Assembly: GCF_020529025.1 (NCBI RefSeq)
Contig: NZ_JACNMM010000004.1
Span: 351,967 to 415,966 of the forward strand
Direction of reading: 5' to 3'
DNA: 64,000 bases
From: Oceaniglobus trochenteri
GTDB lineage: Bacteria; Pseudomonadota; Alphaproteobacteria; Rhodobacterales; Rhodobacteraceae
Positions within the stretch are counted from its first letter, which is position 1. Every line of letters begins with the position of its first letter. Position numbers and translations under genes: made by a program. The notes under the pieces were generated by a model. The model was not told the origin of the DNA and searched no databases. It was given only the letters and a program-made list of their open reading frames with translations. Of the stretch, positions 54,877-63,403 are shown piece by piece.

Positions 54877-57347
54877 TCCAAGGCGCGCCGCAACTGTTGC
54901 GCGCGTTCCTGCTTGGCGTCCTTGTCTGGCTGGCGCTGGCGATTGCGCCCCTGGCCCAGGGAGAGGACGACATCGCCGCCTGGGAGGCCCTGGCCGAACG
55001 CGCCGAAGAGATCCTCGAGGTCGATCGCGCCTCGGACCGGCGGCTTGAGGATCTGCGCGGCGAGATTGCCGATTACCGCGAGACGTTCCTGAGCGCCCAG
55101 GGCACCAACCAGACCCGTATCACCACGCTTCAGGCGCAGATTTCGGCCCTTGGCGCCCCGCCGGGCGAAAACGACCCGCCCGAGGCCGACGAGATCGCCG
55201 CGCGCCGGGCCGAGCTGGAACAGCAGCTTGCGCGCCTTGAGGCGCCCCGCCGCGCCGCGGAGGAGGCCTATAACCGCGCCGACGGCCTGATCCGCGAGAT
55301 CGACCGCACCATCCGCGAACGCCAGACCAAGGAGGTGCTGAGCCGCGGCCCAAGCCCCCTGAACCCCGCCCACTGGGCGCCCGCCTTCGCCGACCTGGCG
55401 CGCAGCCTGGATGAATGGGGCAAGGAACTGCACGAGGGGCTGACAGCCCCCATCGGCGGGCAACTGTTGAATGCCGACAACGCGATCCTGCTGGCGCTGG
55501 CCGCGATCGGCATGGTCATGGTCCTGCGCGGGCGCGTCGCGCTGACCTGGCTGACCCGGCGGTTCTATGTCGGCTGGCGCGGCAACAGCAGCCCGGCCCT
55601 GGCCTTCATCGTGTCGTTGGGGCAGGTGGTTGTGCCGGTGCTGGGGCTGGCGCTGTTGGCGACGGTCGGCTTTGCCAGCGGCCTTCTGGGGCTGCGCGGG
55701 CAGATCCTGGCCGAGAACCTGACCGGGCTGGGTATCGTCGTCTTCGGGGCGGTCTGGCTGGGCGCGCGTGTGTTCCCCACCGATGGCATCCACGATTCCC
55801 CGCTTCCGGTGCGGGCCGAACGGCGCCGTTCGGGGCGGTTCTATGCGGCGATGCTGGGCCTGCTCAGCGCGGCGGCCACGCTTCTGACGCGCCTTGTGGA
55901 ATTCGACAACTATTCGGCCGAAACGGTTTCGGTGCTCAGCTTCCTTGTCCAACTGGCGGGCGGGGCGATCCTGTTTGGCTTTGGCCGGTTGCTGAGCGAG
56001 GTCGGCCCGCCCGACCCGGCGCCGGACGACGGCGAGGGGGAAAGTGTGCCCTATTTCGTCACCATGCTGCACCTGCTGGGGCGGGCGTCGATGGTGATCG
56101 GGGTGATCGGGCCGGCCCTTGCGGCGCTGGGGTTTGCCAGCGCGGGGTCGCTGATCGTCTTCGGGATGATCGGCAGCATTGCCCTTCTGGCCCTGCTGGC
56201 GGTGATGCGGCTGGTGGTACGCGATTTCTACGCCCTGGTCATGCGGCTTGATCCGCAACAGGCCGGAGAGGCGCTGACCCCGGTGCTGATCAGTTTCCTG
56301 CTGGCGATTTGTGCCCTGCCGCTGTTCGCGCTGATCTGGGGGGCAAGGGTCACGGACCTATCGGAACTCTGGGCGCGGTTCCGCGAAGGTTTTGCCATCG
56401 GTGACAGCCGCATATCGCCGGCCGATTTCCTCAGCTTTGCCGTGGTCTTTGCCGTCTGCTTCATGCTGACCCGTCTGTTGCAGGCTGCCCTGCGCGGTTC
56501 GGTCCTGCCCAAGACGCGGCTGGATACCGGCGGGCGCAACGCCATCGTGGCGGGCACCGGCTATATCGGGGTGTTCCTGGCGGGGATTTTCGCCGTCACC
56601 TCGGCCGGGATCGACCTGTCGTCGCTTGCCATCGTGGCGGGGGCGCTGTCGGTCGGGATCGGCTTTGGCCTTCAGAACATCGTCAGCAACTTCATCAGCG
56701 GCATCATCCTGCTGGTGGAGCGCCCGATTTCCGAAGGCGACTGGATCGAGGTCGGCGGGCAGATGGGCTATGTGCGCGACATCTCGGTACGCTCGACCCG
56801 GATCGAGACCTTCGACCGCACCGACGTGATCGTGCCCAACGCCGATTTCGTCAGCGGCACCGTCACCAACTGGACCCGGGGCAACCTGGTGGGGCGGGTG
56901 ATCGTGCCGGTGGGCGTTGGCTATGGTTCGGACACCCGCAAGGTCGAAGCCATCCTCCAGGAGATCGCCGAGGCGCACCCCCTCGTGGTGCTGAACCCGC
57001 CACCTGCCGTGCTGTTCGTGGCCTTTGGTGCCGACAGCCTGAACTTCGAGATCCGGGCCATCCTGCGCGACGTGAACTTCGTTCTCTCGGTGAAATCCGA
57101 CATGAACCACGAGATCGCGGCACGCTTTGCCGCCGAGGGGATTGAAATTCCCTTCGCCCAACGCGACATCTGGCTGCGCAACCCCGAGGCGCTGCACGAA
57201 AGCCGCACCGGTGCCACCGGTCCAGCCGCTTCTTCCGCACCTGCCACCCAAGCCCCTGTTTCGGACCGGCCTTACCTGACCCCGGACGACCTGGAACAGA
57301 CAGGCAATGCCACCGACAACCCCGACGCCGGAAAGGACGAACCGTGA
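54873..57347 (+). CDS. Large MscS-family mechanosensitive channel with DUF3772 domain
   Basis: An 824-residue inner-membrane protein. Residues 1-27 form a signal peptide (LLRAFLLGVLVWLALAIAP). A periplasmic coiled region of about 130 residues (Glu/Arg-rich heptads such as AEEILEVDRASDRRLEDL) precedes many membrane spans, and the channel domain is ALSVGIGFGLQNIVSNFISG near 597, followed by GDWIEVGGQMGYVRDISVRS and NADFVSGTVTNWTRG. It would open under membrane tension. The start at 54873 overlaps cysK by four bases, and its stop overlaps the AlaX start. Confidence 0.9.
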   Translation: MIQGAPQLLRAFLLGVLVWLALAIAPLAQGEDDIAAWEALAERAEEILEVDRASDRRLEDLRGEIADYRETFLSAQGTNQTRITTLQAQISALGAPPGENDPPEADEIAARRAELEQQLARLEAPRRAAEEAYNRADGLIREIDRTIRERQTKEVLSRGPSPLNPAHWAPAFADLARSLDEWGKELHEGLTAPIGGQLLNADNAILLALAAIGMVMVLRGRVALTWLTRRFYVGWRGNSSPALAFIVSLGQVVVPVLGLALLATVGFASGLLGLRGQILAENLTGLGIVVFGAVWLGARVFPTDGIHDSPLPVRAERRRSGRFYAAMLGLLSAAATLLTRLVEFDNYSAETVSVLSFLVQLAGGAILFGFGRLLSEVGPPDPAPDDGEGESVPYFVTMLHLLGRASMVIGVIGPALAALGFASAGSLIVFGMIGSIALLALLAVMRLVVRDFYALVMRLDPQQAGEALTPVLISFLLAICALPLFALIWGARVTDLSELWARFREGFAIGDSRISPADFLSFAVVFAVCFMLTRLLQAALRGSVLPKTRLDTGGRNAIVAGTGYIGVFLAGIFAVTSAGIDLSSLAIVAGALSVGIGFGLQNIVSNFISGIILLVERPISEGDWIEVGGQMGYVRDISVRSTRIETFDRTDVIVPNADFVSGTVTNWTRGNLVGRVIVPVGVGYGSDTRKVEAILQEIAEAHPLVVLNPPPAVLFVAFGADSLNFEIRAILRDVNFVLSVKSDMNHEIAARFAAEGIEIPFAQRDIWLRNPEALHESRTGATGPAASSAPATQAPVSDRPYLTPDDLEQTGNATDNPDAGKDEP

Positions 57348-58060
57348 CCCTCCCTCTCTTCCGCCAGGATGCCTATTGCCACACGGCCACCGGCACCGTC
57401 ACCGCCCATACCGACGAGGGGGGCATCATCCTTGACCAGTCGCTGTTCTATGCCACGGGGGGTGGTCAGCCGGGTGACAGCGGCGCCCTGCGCTGGCCGG
57501 GCGGCGAGATCGAGATCGCGACCTGTCTCAAGCGCGAGGGCGAGACGCTGATCCTGGTGCCCGCAGCCCCGGCGCCCTTGCCCCCCGTGGGCCAGGCCGT
57601 GACCCAGACGCTGGACTGGGGCCGGCGGTTGGGCCACATGCGCGTTCACACCGCCCTGCACCTGCTTTCGGTGGTCGTACCGCTGCCGGTCAGCGGCGGC
57701 GCGATCAGCGCCGACAAGGGGCGGCTGGATTTCGACATGCCCGAAGCGCCCGACGACAAGGCGGCCCTTGAAAACGCGCTGAACGACCTTGTCGCGCGTG
57801 ATCTTGCGGTGAGTGAAAGCTGGATCGACGATGACGAGTTGCGCGCAAATCCGGGGCTGGTGAAAACCATGTCGGTCATGCCCCCCATGGGAAGCGGCAA
57901 GGTGCGCCTGGTGCGCATCGGCTCCGACGACGACCAGGTCGATCTGCAACCCTGCGGCGGCACCCATGTGCGCCGCACCGGCGAAATCGGCCCTCTGCGG
58001 CTGGGCAAGATCGAAAAGAAGGGCGCACAGAACCGCCGGATCTATCTTCACCTGGCCTGA
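57344..58060 (+). CDS. Alanyl-tRNA editing protein (AlaX-like)
   Basis: A 238-residue free-standing editing domain. It begins with GTG at 57344, overlapping the channel stop. Zinc-binding HXXXH is HTALH in GHMRVHTALHLLS, and CXXXH is in CGGTHVRRTGEIG. FYATGGGQPGDSGAL is the AlaRS editing-type opening. It removes serine or glycine wrongly attached to tRNA-Ala. A tRNA-Ser gene follows 72 bases on. Confidence 0.9.
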   Translation: MTLPLFRQDAYCHTATGTVTAHTDEGGIILDQSLFYATGGGQPGDSGALRWPGGEIEIATCLKREGETLILVPAAPAPLPPVGQAVTQTLDWGRRLGHMRVHTALHLLSVVVPLPVSGGAISADKGRLDFDMPEAPDDKAALENALNDLVARDLAVSESWIDDDELRANPGLVKTMSVMPPMGSGKVRLVRIGSDDDQVDLQPCGGTHVRRTGEIGPLRLGKIEKKGAQNRRIYLHLA

Positions 58061-58132
58061 GCGTCGAAACCCCGCGTTTTCCCGCCCGACTCCCTTGCAA
58101 TCCCCGCCACGATTGGCTAATCCACGCGCCAC

Positions 58133-58222
58133 GGACAGGTGGCCGAGTGGTCGAAGGCGCACGCCTGGAAAGTGTGTAGGCGGGAGACCGTCTCCAGGGT
58201 TCGAATCCCTGTCTGTCCGCCA
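58133..58222 (+). tRNA. tRNA-Ser (anticodon GGA)
   Basis: A 90-base class II tRNA with CCA encoded. The acceptor stem is GGACAGG with TCTGTCC (one G-U), the anticodon loop CTGGAAA holds GGA at 58167-58169, reading UCC/UCU serine codons. A long variable arm (GGCGGGAGACCGTC region) and the T-loop GTTCGAATCCC are present. It marks the boundary between the conserved chromosome and the accessory stretch beyond. Confidence 0.95.
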
Positions 58223-58247
58223 CAAACGATTCGCGAACCCGAGACGA

Positions 58248-58274
58248 GGTCCCAGTGTGGGCCTTTTTTCTTTT
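58248..58274 (+). terminator. Terminator after tRNA-Ser
   Basis: GGTCCCA, GTG, TGGGCC (one bulged base) is followed by TTTTTT-C-TTTTT. It stands 25 bases beyond the tRNA and would end its transcript. Confidence 0.75.
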
Positions 58275-58571
58275 TGGTTCAAAGGGGTTTAACGAGGCCA
58301 TCCGACTTTCGGAGACTGGCATTTGGGCCCAAATCTGTCTCTGAACGCCCCGCGGCTCTTTTCACCCGCCCTTCACTCAAATCGAGACGCATTCAAAAAA
58401 GCAACTCTTTTCAGATGCTTGCCAAAAATGGATTGCGCCGCAGTTGAGGCAGGTTCGACCGCTATCGAAACGGTCAGAGACACCTGAAGGCGGCGTGGTT
58501 CTTCGAAACAGTGCGAACGGTCGCGAGACGTCTTTGATGACAAACGGACTTTCCGCTCATAGCCTGGTGGC
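58275..58571. other. Intergenic region at the island boundary
   Basis: About 300 bases without a supported gene, AT-richer than the chromosome before it (for example CATTCAAAAAAGCAACTCTT at 58391-58410). It holds the promoter of the DUF3883 gene. No direct repeat of the tRNA 3-prime end is seen in the window, so a left attachment site cannot be confirmed. Confidence 0.5.
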
Positions 58572-59408
58572 ATGTCGAACGGGCCCTGGACAGATGAAGA
58601 AAACGACCTGATCGTCGCGGATTACTTCGCGATGCTGGCCGACGACATGGCGGGCCGTCCCTACAACAAGGCTCAGCACCGGCGCAGTTTGATGCCCCTT
58701 TTGCGAAGCCGAACGGAAGGATCGATCGAGTTCAAGCATCAGAATATCAGTGCGGTGCTGAAGGGGCTCGGCGAAGATTGGATCCCCGGCTACAAGCCAG
58801 CGTTCAATTTCCAGATGACCTTGGTTGATGCTGTGGCGCGCTGGTTGGCATGGAACCCGGCCTGGCTTGGGCGGATGCCGGGCTCGCGATCAGCAAATGG
58901 TTTGCGCGAGGCTGCGCAGATCTGGATTGGACCGTCACCGACGCTGTCGAACCAGCCGCCGCCGCTGGAACTGGAGCAGATGTTGCATGTCGCTAAAAAG
59001 TTTGACGTGGCGGGTCGGGATGAACGCAACCGCGCCCTCGGACGTGCGGGAGAAGAGTGCGTCGTTGCACACGAACAATCCGCACTGAAAATAGCCGGTC
59101 GAGATGATCTGGCGCGCAAGGTGCGGTGGGTTTCCGAAGAGGATGGCGACGGTGCCGGGTACGACATTGCCAGCTTTACGCCGGACGGACAGGAGCGTTT
59201 GATCGAGGTGAAAACGACAAATGGCTGGGAACGAACGCCCTTTTACATTTCCCGCAATGAACTGGCGGTCGCCGAAGAGCGCCGGTCAGAATGGTGCTTG
59301 TTCCGTCTCTGGAATTTCTCGCGTGAGCCGAAAGCATTTGAGTTGCGCCCGCCGCTAGATGCCCATGTCTCGTTGACCGCGACGGCCTTTCAGGCGAGCT
59401 TTCATTAA
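58572..59408 (+). CDS. DUF3883 (putative PD-(D/E)XK nuclease) domain protein
   Basis: A 278-residue protein. The C-terminal domain (about 155-262) is DUF3883-like: GRAGEECVVAHEQ, then GAGYDIASFTP with Asp198 and ERLIEVKTTNGW with Glu212 and Lys214, and WCLFRLWNFS. The D..ExK spacing matches PD-(D/E)XK nucleases. The N-terminal 120 residues are helical with WTDEENDLIVADYFAMLADD, as in helix-turn-helix or protein-binding modules. Proteins with this domain occur in restriction and other defence loci. It stands alone on the plus strand at the edge of the recombinase region. Confidence 0.75.
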   Translation: MSNGPWTDEENDLIVADYFAMLADDMAGRPYNKAQHRRSLMPLLRSRTEGSIEFKHQNISAVLKGLGEDWIPGYKPAFNFQMTLVDAVARWLAWNPAWLGRMPGSRSANGLREAAQIWIGPSPTLSNQPPPLELEQMLHVAKKFDVAGRDERNRALGRAGEECVVAHEQSALKIAGRDDLARKVRWVSEEDGDGAGYDIASFTPDGQERLIEVKTTNGWERTPFYISRNELAVAEERRSEWCLFRLWNFSREPKAFELRPPLDAHVSLTATAFQASFH

Positions 59409-59411
59409 AAT

Positions 59412-59795
59412 CTAACTGAACCCGCGCTGTTCTTGCTCTGGCCAAGCCTCTCCTGGGAGAAAGCACAGATCGTACAGGCTGACCGCCAACGGCTCGCGCC
59501 CGCAGGTCAGCCGCTTGAGTACCTCCGGTGCGAGGTAGGCCAGCCGCAACTGGCGACTGACATGGCGTTCGGCCAGACCGACGGCTTCGGCCAGTTCCAT
59601 GATCGTGCTGAATTCGCCAGTGTCCATGCGCCGCCGCCAACCCCACGCCCGCCCAATGGCGCGGAGGACATGCGGATCCTGCGTCTGGTCCTCGCTGGGC
59701 AGATAATCGGCAGGCGGCATGATTTTAGGCCGACCATTCTTCTTGCGGACCTTCAATGGTATCTGCACGCGAATTGTGTCATCGGCATGGGTCAT
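59412..59795 (-). CDS. Small HTH protein coupled to the recombinase gene
   Basis: A 127-residue protein. It starts with a basic segment (PLKVRKKNGRPKIMPPADYL) and has a helix-turn-helix-like stretch MELAEAVGLAERHVSRQLRL near residue 64-83, then AYLAPEVLKRLTCGREPLAV. It overlaps the recombinase stop by four bases (ATGA) and is the last gene of a four-gene minus-strand run. It probably binds DNA beside the recombinase, as in ParB/KorB-like HTH folds, but the role is not known. Confidence 0.7.
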   Translation of the reverse strand: MTHADDTIRVQIPLKVRKKNGRPKIMPPADYLPSEDQTQDPHVLRAIGRAWGWRRRMDTGEFSTIMELAEAVGLAERHVSRQLRLAYLAPEVLKRLTCGREPLAVSLYDLCFLPGEAWPEQEQRGFS

Positions 59796-61120
59796 TCGGC
59801 TGTCTCCAGATTGCGCGGCGCGACCATCTCGCGGATGACGCCTGCGATCCCTTCGCGCCTGATGTCCAGCTCCAAGCCGTCGGCTGTGACGGTGACACGA
59901 CGGATTAGAAGCTGGATGATCCGTGCTTGCTCGGTCGGGAACAGTTGCGCCCAGAGCGCGGTGAATTCATGCAATGCTGCGATGACGTCGGCCTCGGAAG
60001 TCGCGCCCTTTTCCGTCTTCAGGGCCGCGATCACCTGCGTCACGACCTCCGGCGTCTGCAGAATGCGCCGGACCTCTGTCACGACAGCGTCCTCGACCAT
60101 TCCAGCCGCGAGCCGCATCGGGGCGGTCTCTTCGCCGGTCTCGCGGTTCCGGATGACGTCCATCGAAACGTAGTAGCGGTAAAGCTTCGCGCCCTTCTTG
60201 GTGCTTGTGGGCGTCATGGCAGCGCCGGTGTCGCTGAAGATCAGCCCTTTCAGCAGGGCGGGGGTCCGCGACCGGCTGTTATTTGCACGTTTGCGCGGGC
60301 TTTCCTGCAAGATGGCGTGCGCCCGATCCCAGAGGTCGTTGTCGATGATAGCGTCGTGCTCGCCGGGATAAGCCTTGCCCTTGTGGACGGCTTCACCACG
60401 ATAAACACGGTTGTTCAGGAGCCGATAGAGGTAGCCCTTGTCGATCAGCGTACCCTGCTTGTTGCGGAAGCCGTCGCGGCGGAGTTCGCGTGCGAGAACC
60501 GTCGCGGATCCCAGTTCGACAAACCGCTCGAAGATGCGGCGGACCGATGCGGCCTCGGCGTCGTTCACCAACAGTTTTCGATCCTGCACATCATAACCCA
60601 GCGGAACATAGCCGCCCATCCAGATCCCGCGCTTGCGCGATGCCGCCACCTTGTCGCGGATCCGCTCGCCGATAACTTCGCGCTCGAACTGGGCGAAGCT
60701 GAGCAGGATGTTCAGCGTCAGCCGTCCCATGGACGTGGTGGTGTTGAACGACTGCGTCACCGACACGAAGGTGACGCCGTTGCGGTCGAAGATCTCGACC
60801 AGCTTGGAGAAATCCATCAGCGAGCGGCTGAGGCGGTCGATCTTGTAGACAACGACCACGTCGATCAACCCGTCGTCGATGTCGGCCAGAAGCAGCTTGA
60901 GACCGGGACGTTCGAGGGTGCCACCGGAAAAACCGCCATCGTCGTAGCGTTCGCGGGTCGCAACCCAGCCCTCGGATCGCTGGCTGGCGATATAGGCTTC
61001 GCAGGCCTCCCGCTGGGCATCGAGGCTGTTGAATTCCATGTCGAGCCCTTCTTCGCTCGACTTGCGGGTGTAGATGGCACAGCGCAGGCGGCGCTTGGGG
61101 CGGGCGTTGATATCCATCAT
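59792..61120 (-). CDS. Serine recombinase without zinc-ribbon cysteines
   Basis: A 442-residue large-type serine recombinase. The catalytic domain has AIYTRKSSEEG with the nucleophile Ser21, YDDGGFSGGTLERPGLKLLL near 68, VVVYKIDRLSRSL near 94 and FAQFEREVIGERIRDK near 137. A recombinase domain follows (PLGYDVQDRKLLVNDAEAAS near 171). The zinc ribbon, normally with four Cys after a LL.GL.xCG.C pattern, reads LLKGLIFSDTGAAMTP and KLYRYYVS without Cys. A coiled helix and a C-terminal TALWAQLFPTEQARIIQLL segment end the protein. It is shorter than many phage integrases. It probably mobilises the island. Confidence 0.88.
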   Translation of the reverse strand: MMDINARPKRRLRCAIYTRKSSEEGLDMEFNSLDAQREACEAYIASQRSEGWVATRERYDDGGFSGGTLERPGLKLLLADIDDGLIDVVVVYKIDRLSRSLMDFSKLVEIFDRNGVTFVSVTQSFNTTTSMGRLTLNILLSFAQFEREVIGERIRDKVAASRKRGIWMGGYVPLGYDVQDRKLLVNDAEAASVRRIFERFVELGSATVLARELRRDGFRNKQGTLIDKGYLYRLLNNRVYRGEAVHKGKAYPGEHDAIIDNDLWDRAHAILQESPRKRANNSRSRTPALLKGLIFSDTGAAMTPTSTKKGAKLYRYYVSMDVIRNRETGEETAPMRLAAGMVEDAVVTEVRRILQTPEVVTQVIAALKTEKGATSEADVIAALHEFTALWAQLFPTEQARIIQLLIRRVTVTADGLELDIRREGIAGVIREMVAPRNLETAE

Positions 61121-61617
61121 GCTTCCTCCCGCTTGCGTTCACGCAGGCCGAAGAAGCGATAGCCATTCCAACGCGTTCCGGTGATGGCACGGGCCACGGC
61201 CGAGAGCGATTTGAACTTCCGGCCCTGCCAGTCGAAACCGTCTGTCAGAACGATCACAGTCTGCTCGACCCCGTCCCATTCCCGGATCAGTCTCGTGCCC
61301 ACCACCGGATTGCGCGGATCGGCGATCTGGTTTTTCCTCCGCGCGACACCCTCAACCTCATCGGCCAGCAGATCCAACATGCGGCGCGTTTCCCGGTCAG
61401 GGCCGCCGTAGGTCAGTTCCTGGATACGATAGGCGATGCGCATTTCCAAAAAGGTCCGGCTGTTGTTCGGCGCGGCACTGCCGAAAAGTTTTTCCCATTC
61501 GGCTTTCAGATCCCTGACCGACATGGCCTTCAGCGTGGCCAGGCGCGCTAGGACGGTTTGATCCATGGATCGGTCCTGCCCAGGTTTTTTAGGGCTTATC
61601 TTATTGTGATGCTTCAT
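61117..61617 (-). CDS. DUF2924 family protein
   Basis: A 166-residue protein from the ATG at 61617, preceded by GGAGGAATTG. It matches DUF2924: ARLATLKAMSVRDLKAEWEK, then MRIAYRIQELTYGG, GTRLIREWDGVEQTVIVLTD, GFDWQGRKFKSLSAVARAIT and GTRWNGYRFFGL. This family is nearly always next to a serine recombinase in alphaproteobacteria. It is presumed to act in DNA recombination or its control. It overlaps the recombinase start and the preceding small gene. Confidence 0.82.
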   Translation of the reverse strand: MKHHNKISPKKPGQDRSMDQTVLARLATLKAMSVRDLKAEWEKLFGSAAPNNSRTFLEMRIAYRIQELTYGGPDRETRRMLDLLADEVEGVARRKNQIADPRNPVVGTRLIREWDGVEQTVIVLTDGFDWQGRKFKSLSAVARAITGTRWNGYRFFGLRERKREEA

Positions 61618-61879
61618 CAATTCCTCCGATGCGGATACGTTTTGCACGACGACCACCGCTCTTCCGGGGCGAGAAGTCCACGAAACTGTCTCCGCCTTCG
61701 GCAGATAAAGAACTGGCATCTTCGGCGTTCAGGCGAATGACGCCAGCCGCCAGAATGCGGCCGATTTCTTCGAGGCGCGCATCCGCTGACATGCGCTCAG
61801 GACAAAGGGGATTGGCACCCGAAATCGGGCCTGATGTGATGCTGGGCATGGCGACTTTTCGCGATTGGAATGATGCCAT
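61601..61879 (-). CDS. Small hypothetical protein ahead of DUF2924
   Basis: A 92-residue protein with ADARLEEIGRILAAGVIRLN and a basic end (FSPRKSGGRRAKRIRIGGID). The start may be 61879 or 61852; neither has a clear ribosome site. It overlaps the DUF2924 gene by 17 bases and is the first gene of the run. No family is recognised. Its promoter lies in the AT-rich stretch 61880-61960. Confidence 0.6.
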   Translation of the reverse strand: MASFQSRKVAMPSITSGPISGANPLCPERMSADARLEEIGRILAAGVIRLNAEDASSLSAEGGDSFVDFSPRKSGGRRAKRIRIGGIDEASQ

Positions 61880-62014
61880 GAATGTATCGCGAAATCAGAA
61901 AATCACAAGCAATTCAATAATTTGCGGACAGCATCGACCTGCGCGTAGAGCCGCGTATTTCTGCGCAATGACTATGCGGCCGTAGGGGGCGCCAATTGGA
62001 AGCACAGAGCCGAA

Positions 62015-62950
62015 TCAGCCTCGGCGACCATCCATGAATTTGTCGAATGTATCGATGGTCTGTTCTTCTTCCAGCTCGGCCATATCCCAGCGGGATGGAG
62101 CGCGGTCAGGATAAAGCAGCAGCGAGATCGTCATCTGGTCGTTGCGGGGCGAGAACACCGTCATTTCATGGACGGGTTCAGATCCCAACCAGACACCTGC
62201 CGGGTGGAGGTGACCATGGCGACCAGTATCCCAGTCCACCTCCTGCGCGGCCAAGGAGGCGGCTGGCATCTCGGTCACGGTTTGCCGCGCCCTGTAGAAG
62301 ACGCCGGATTTCAGCAAAGGCTCGCTGGACCATGCCCAGTCGATGAACCCCTCCTTGCCAACCACGATCATCGCCCGCTTGTCGGTGATGGTCATCCATT
62401 TCAGGATCGCCGCCGTGAGCGACACGGCATAGCGGTCGGCCAAATCAGTCATCATATCGATATCGATGACGCGACCCTTGATCTGCTCACGGAAATCGTC
62501 GAGCGGCATCAACAGGTAGGAGGCAAAAGTATTGGCCTCACCTTCGATCTTGTTCCGGCCCTCATCCCAGTCAGCCATATTGCGGTTGCTACACTCAAGG
62601 CCGTTGGGGTTGGTCTGCCGGTGCAGCAGGTAGTGGCCCAGCTCATGGGCCAGCGTGAAGTTCCGCCGCCCCGGCGAACGGATGGTCTCATTGTAAATTA
62701 TACCCCACTCACCGGAACCGTTGGGGTGCGGCATCAACATGCCTTCGACGCCCTTGGACAGGTCCAACCCGCCGACCATGGTGATCGGTGCGTCCGGAAA
62801 CACCTGTCGTGAGAAATCCTTCGCCAGCGCCGCCACATCAATGGGAAACCGCGGTAGCCCATGCGCTGCCTGATGCAGCGACAGGATCTGAGTAAGGCGG
62901 ATTGCCCAACCCTGTGGCGTCGTGGGCAGGCTCAATCCTTCTTTCCCCAC
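62015..62950 (-). CDS. ImmA/IrrE family metallopeptidase
   Basis: A 311-residue protein. It starts with GTG at 62950 inside the end of the XRE gene, so translation is coupled. The zinc site HELGH (102-106) is in NFTLAHELGHYLLHRQ, and the third ligand is in EGEANTFASYLLMPLDDF near 131-148. A C-terminal domain of about 130 residues (ILKWMTITDKRAMIVVGKEG) may sense a signal. ImmA proteins cleave their partner repressor to induce mobile elements; here the partner is the adjacent XRE protein. Confidence 0.88.
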   Translation of the reverse strand: MGKEGLSLPTTPQGWAIRLTQILSLHQAAHGLPRFPIDVAALAKDFSRQVFPDAPITMVGGLDLSKGVEGMLMPHPNGSGEWGIIYNETIRSPGRRNFTLAHELGHYLLHRQTNPNGLECSNRNMADWDEGRNKIEGEANTFASYLLMPLDDFREQIKGRVIDIDMMTDLADRYAVSLTAAILKWMTITDKRAMIVVGKEGFIDWAWSSEPLLKSGVFYRARQTVTEMPAASLAAQEVDWDTGRHGHLHPAGVWLGSEPVHEMTVFSPRNDQMTISLLLYPDRAPSRWDMAELEEEQTIDTFDKFMDGRRG

Positions 62951-63252
62951 ATATCGATCATCTGATTGATCTTAGCTTGGTCGTCCGGGGCGAGCTTGCT
63001 GAATTTGCGGAAGAATGCCTCCTTTAGAACCGCGTCTCCGGGCTCCTCGCTTTCATCCAGCAGATAATCGGTGGTGACCTCGAGGGCCTGAGCGATCCGT
63101 GTCAGTTTTTCTCCGGACGGCTTTCGTGCGTCGCGGTTTTCCAACTCCCAAATGTAGCTCTTACTCGAGTCGGTCAGTTCCGCGAGCTTGTCTAGGGAGT
63201 ATCCCTTTTCCTGGCGGTGGCGCTTGATCTTGGCGCCGAGGGACGTGGTCAT
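62932..63252 (-). CDS. XRE-family repressor (ImmR-like)
   Basis: A 106-residue HTH protein from the ATG at 63252, preceded by AAGGATGATACA. A longer frame reaches 63360 but covers the operators. The helix-turn-helix is YSLDKLAELTDSSKSYIWEL near 20-39, with GEKLTRIAQALEVTTDYLLD completing the domain, and an acidic C-terminal region ESEEPGDAVLKEAFFRKFSK. It would repress its own promoter through the two palindromes upstream and be cleaved by the ImmA-like partner. Confidence 0.87.
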   Translation of the reverse strand: MTTSLGAKIKRHRQEKGYSLDKLAELTDSSKSYIWELENRDARKPSGEKLTRIAQALEVTTDYLLDESEEPGDAVLKEAFFRKFSKLAPDDQAKINQMIDMWGKKD

Positions 63253-63286
63253 TGTATCATCCTTGTTTTCCTTGGTTGCAGGAAGC

Positions 63287-63306
63287 TTGTTCGGTATGCC
63301 GAACAA
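63287..63306. promoter_or_regulatory. Operator 1 of the XRE repressor
   Basis: TTGTTCGG-TATG-CCGAACAA, a perfect 8-4-8 palindrome, 35 bases upstream of the XRE start. It shares TGTTCGGTAT with operator 2. Confidence 0.7.
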
Positions 63307-63336
63307 AATCGTGCCGCGCAAGTAGACATGGCGGTT

Positions 63337-63356
63337 TGTTCGGTATATATCGAACA
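63337..63356. promoter_or_regulatory. Operator 2 of the XRE repressor
   Basis: TGTTCG-GTATATAT-CGAACA, a palindrome whose centre is exactly 50 bases from that of operator 1. The two sites probably allow cooperative or looped binding by the repressor. Confidence 0.7.
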
Positions 63357-63403
63357 GCATCGTATCGCTTTGCGCCGTTTCCCTCCTCCTCCTGGCCAGA
63401 AAG

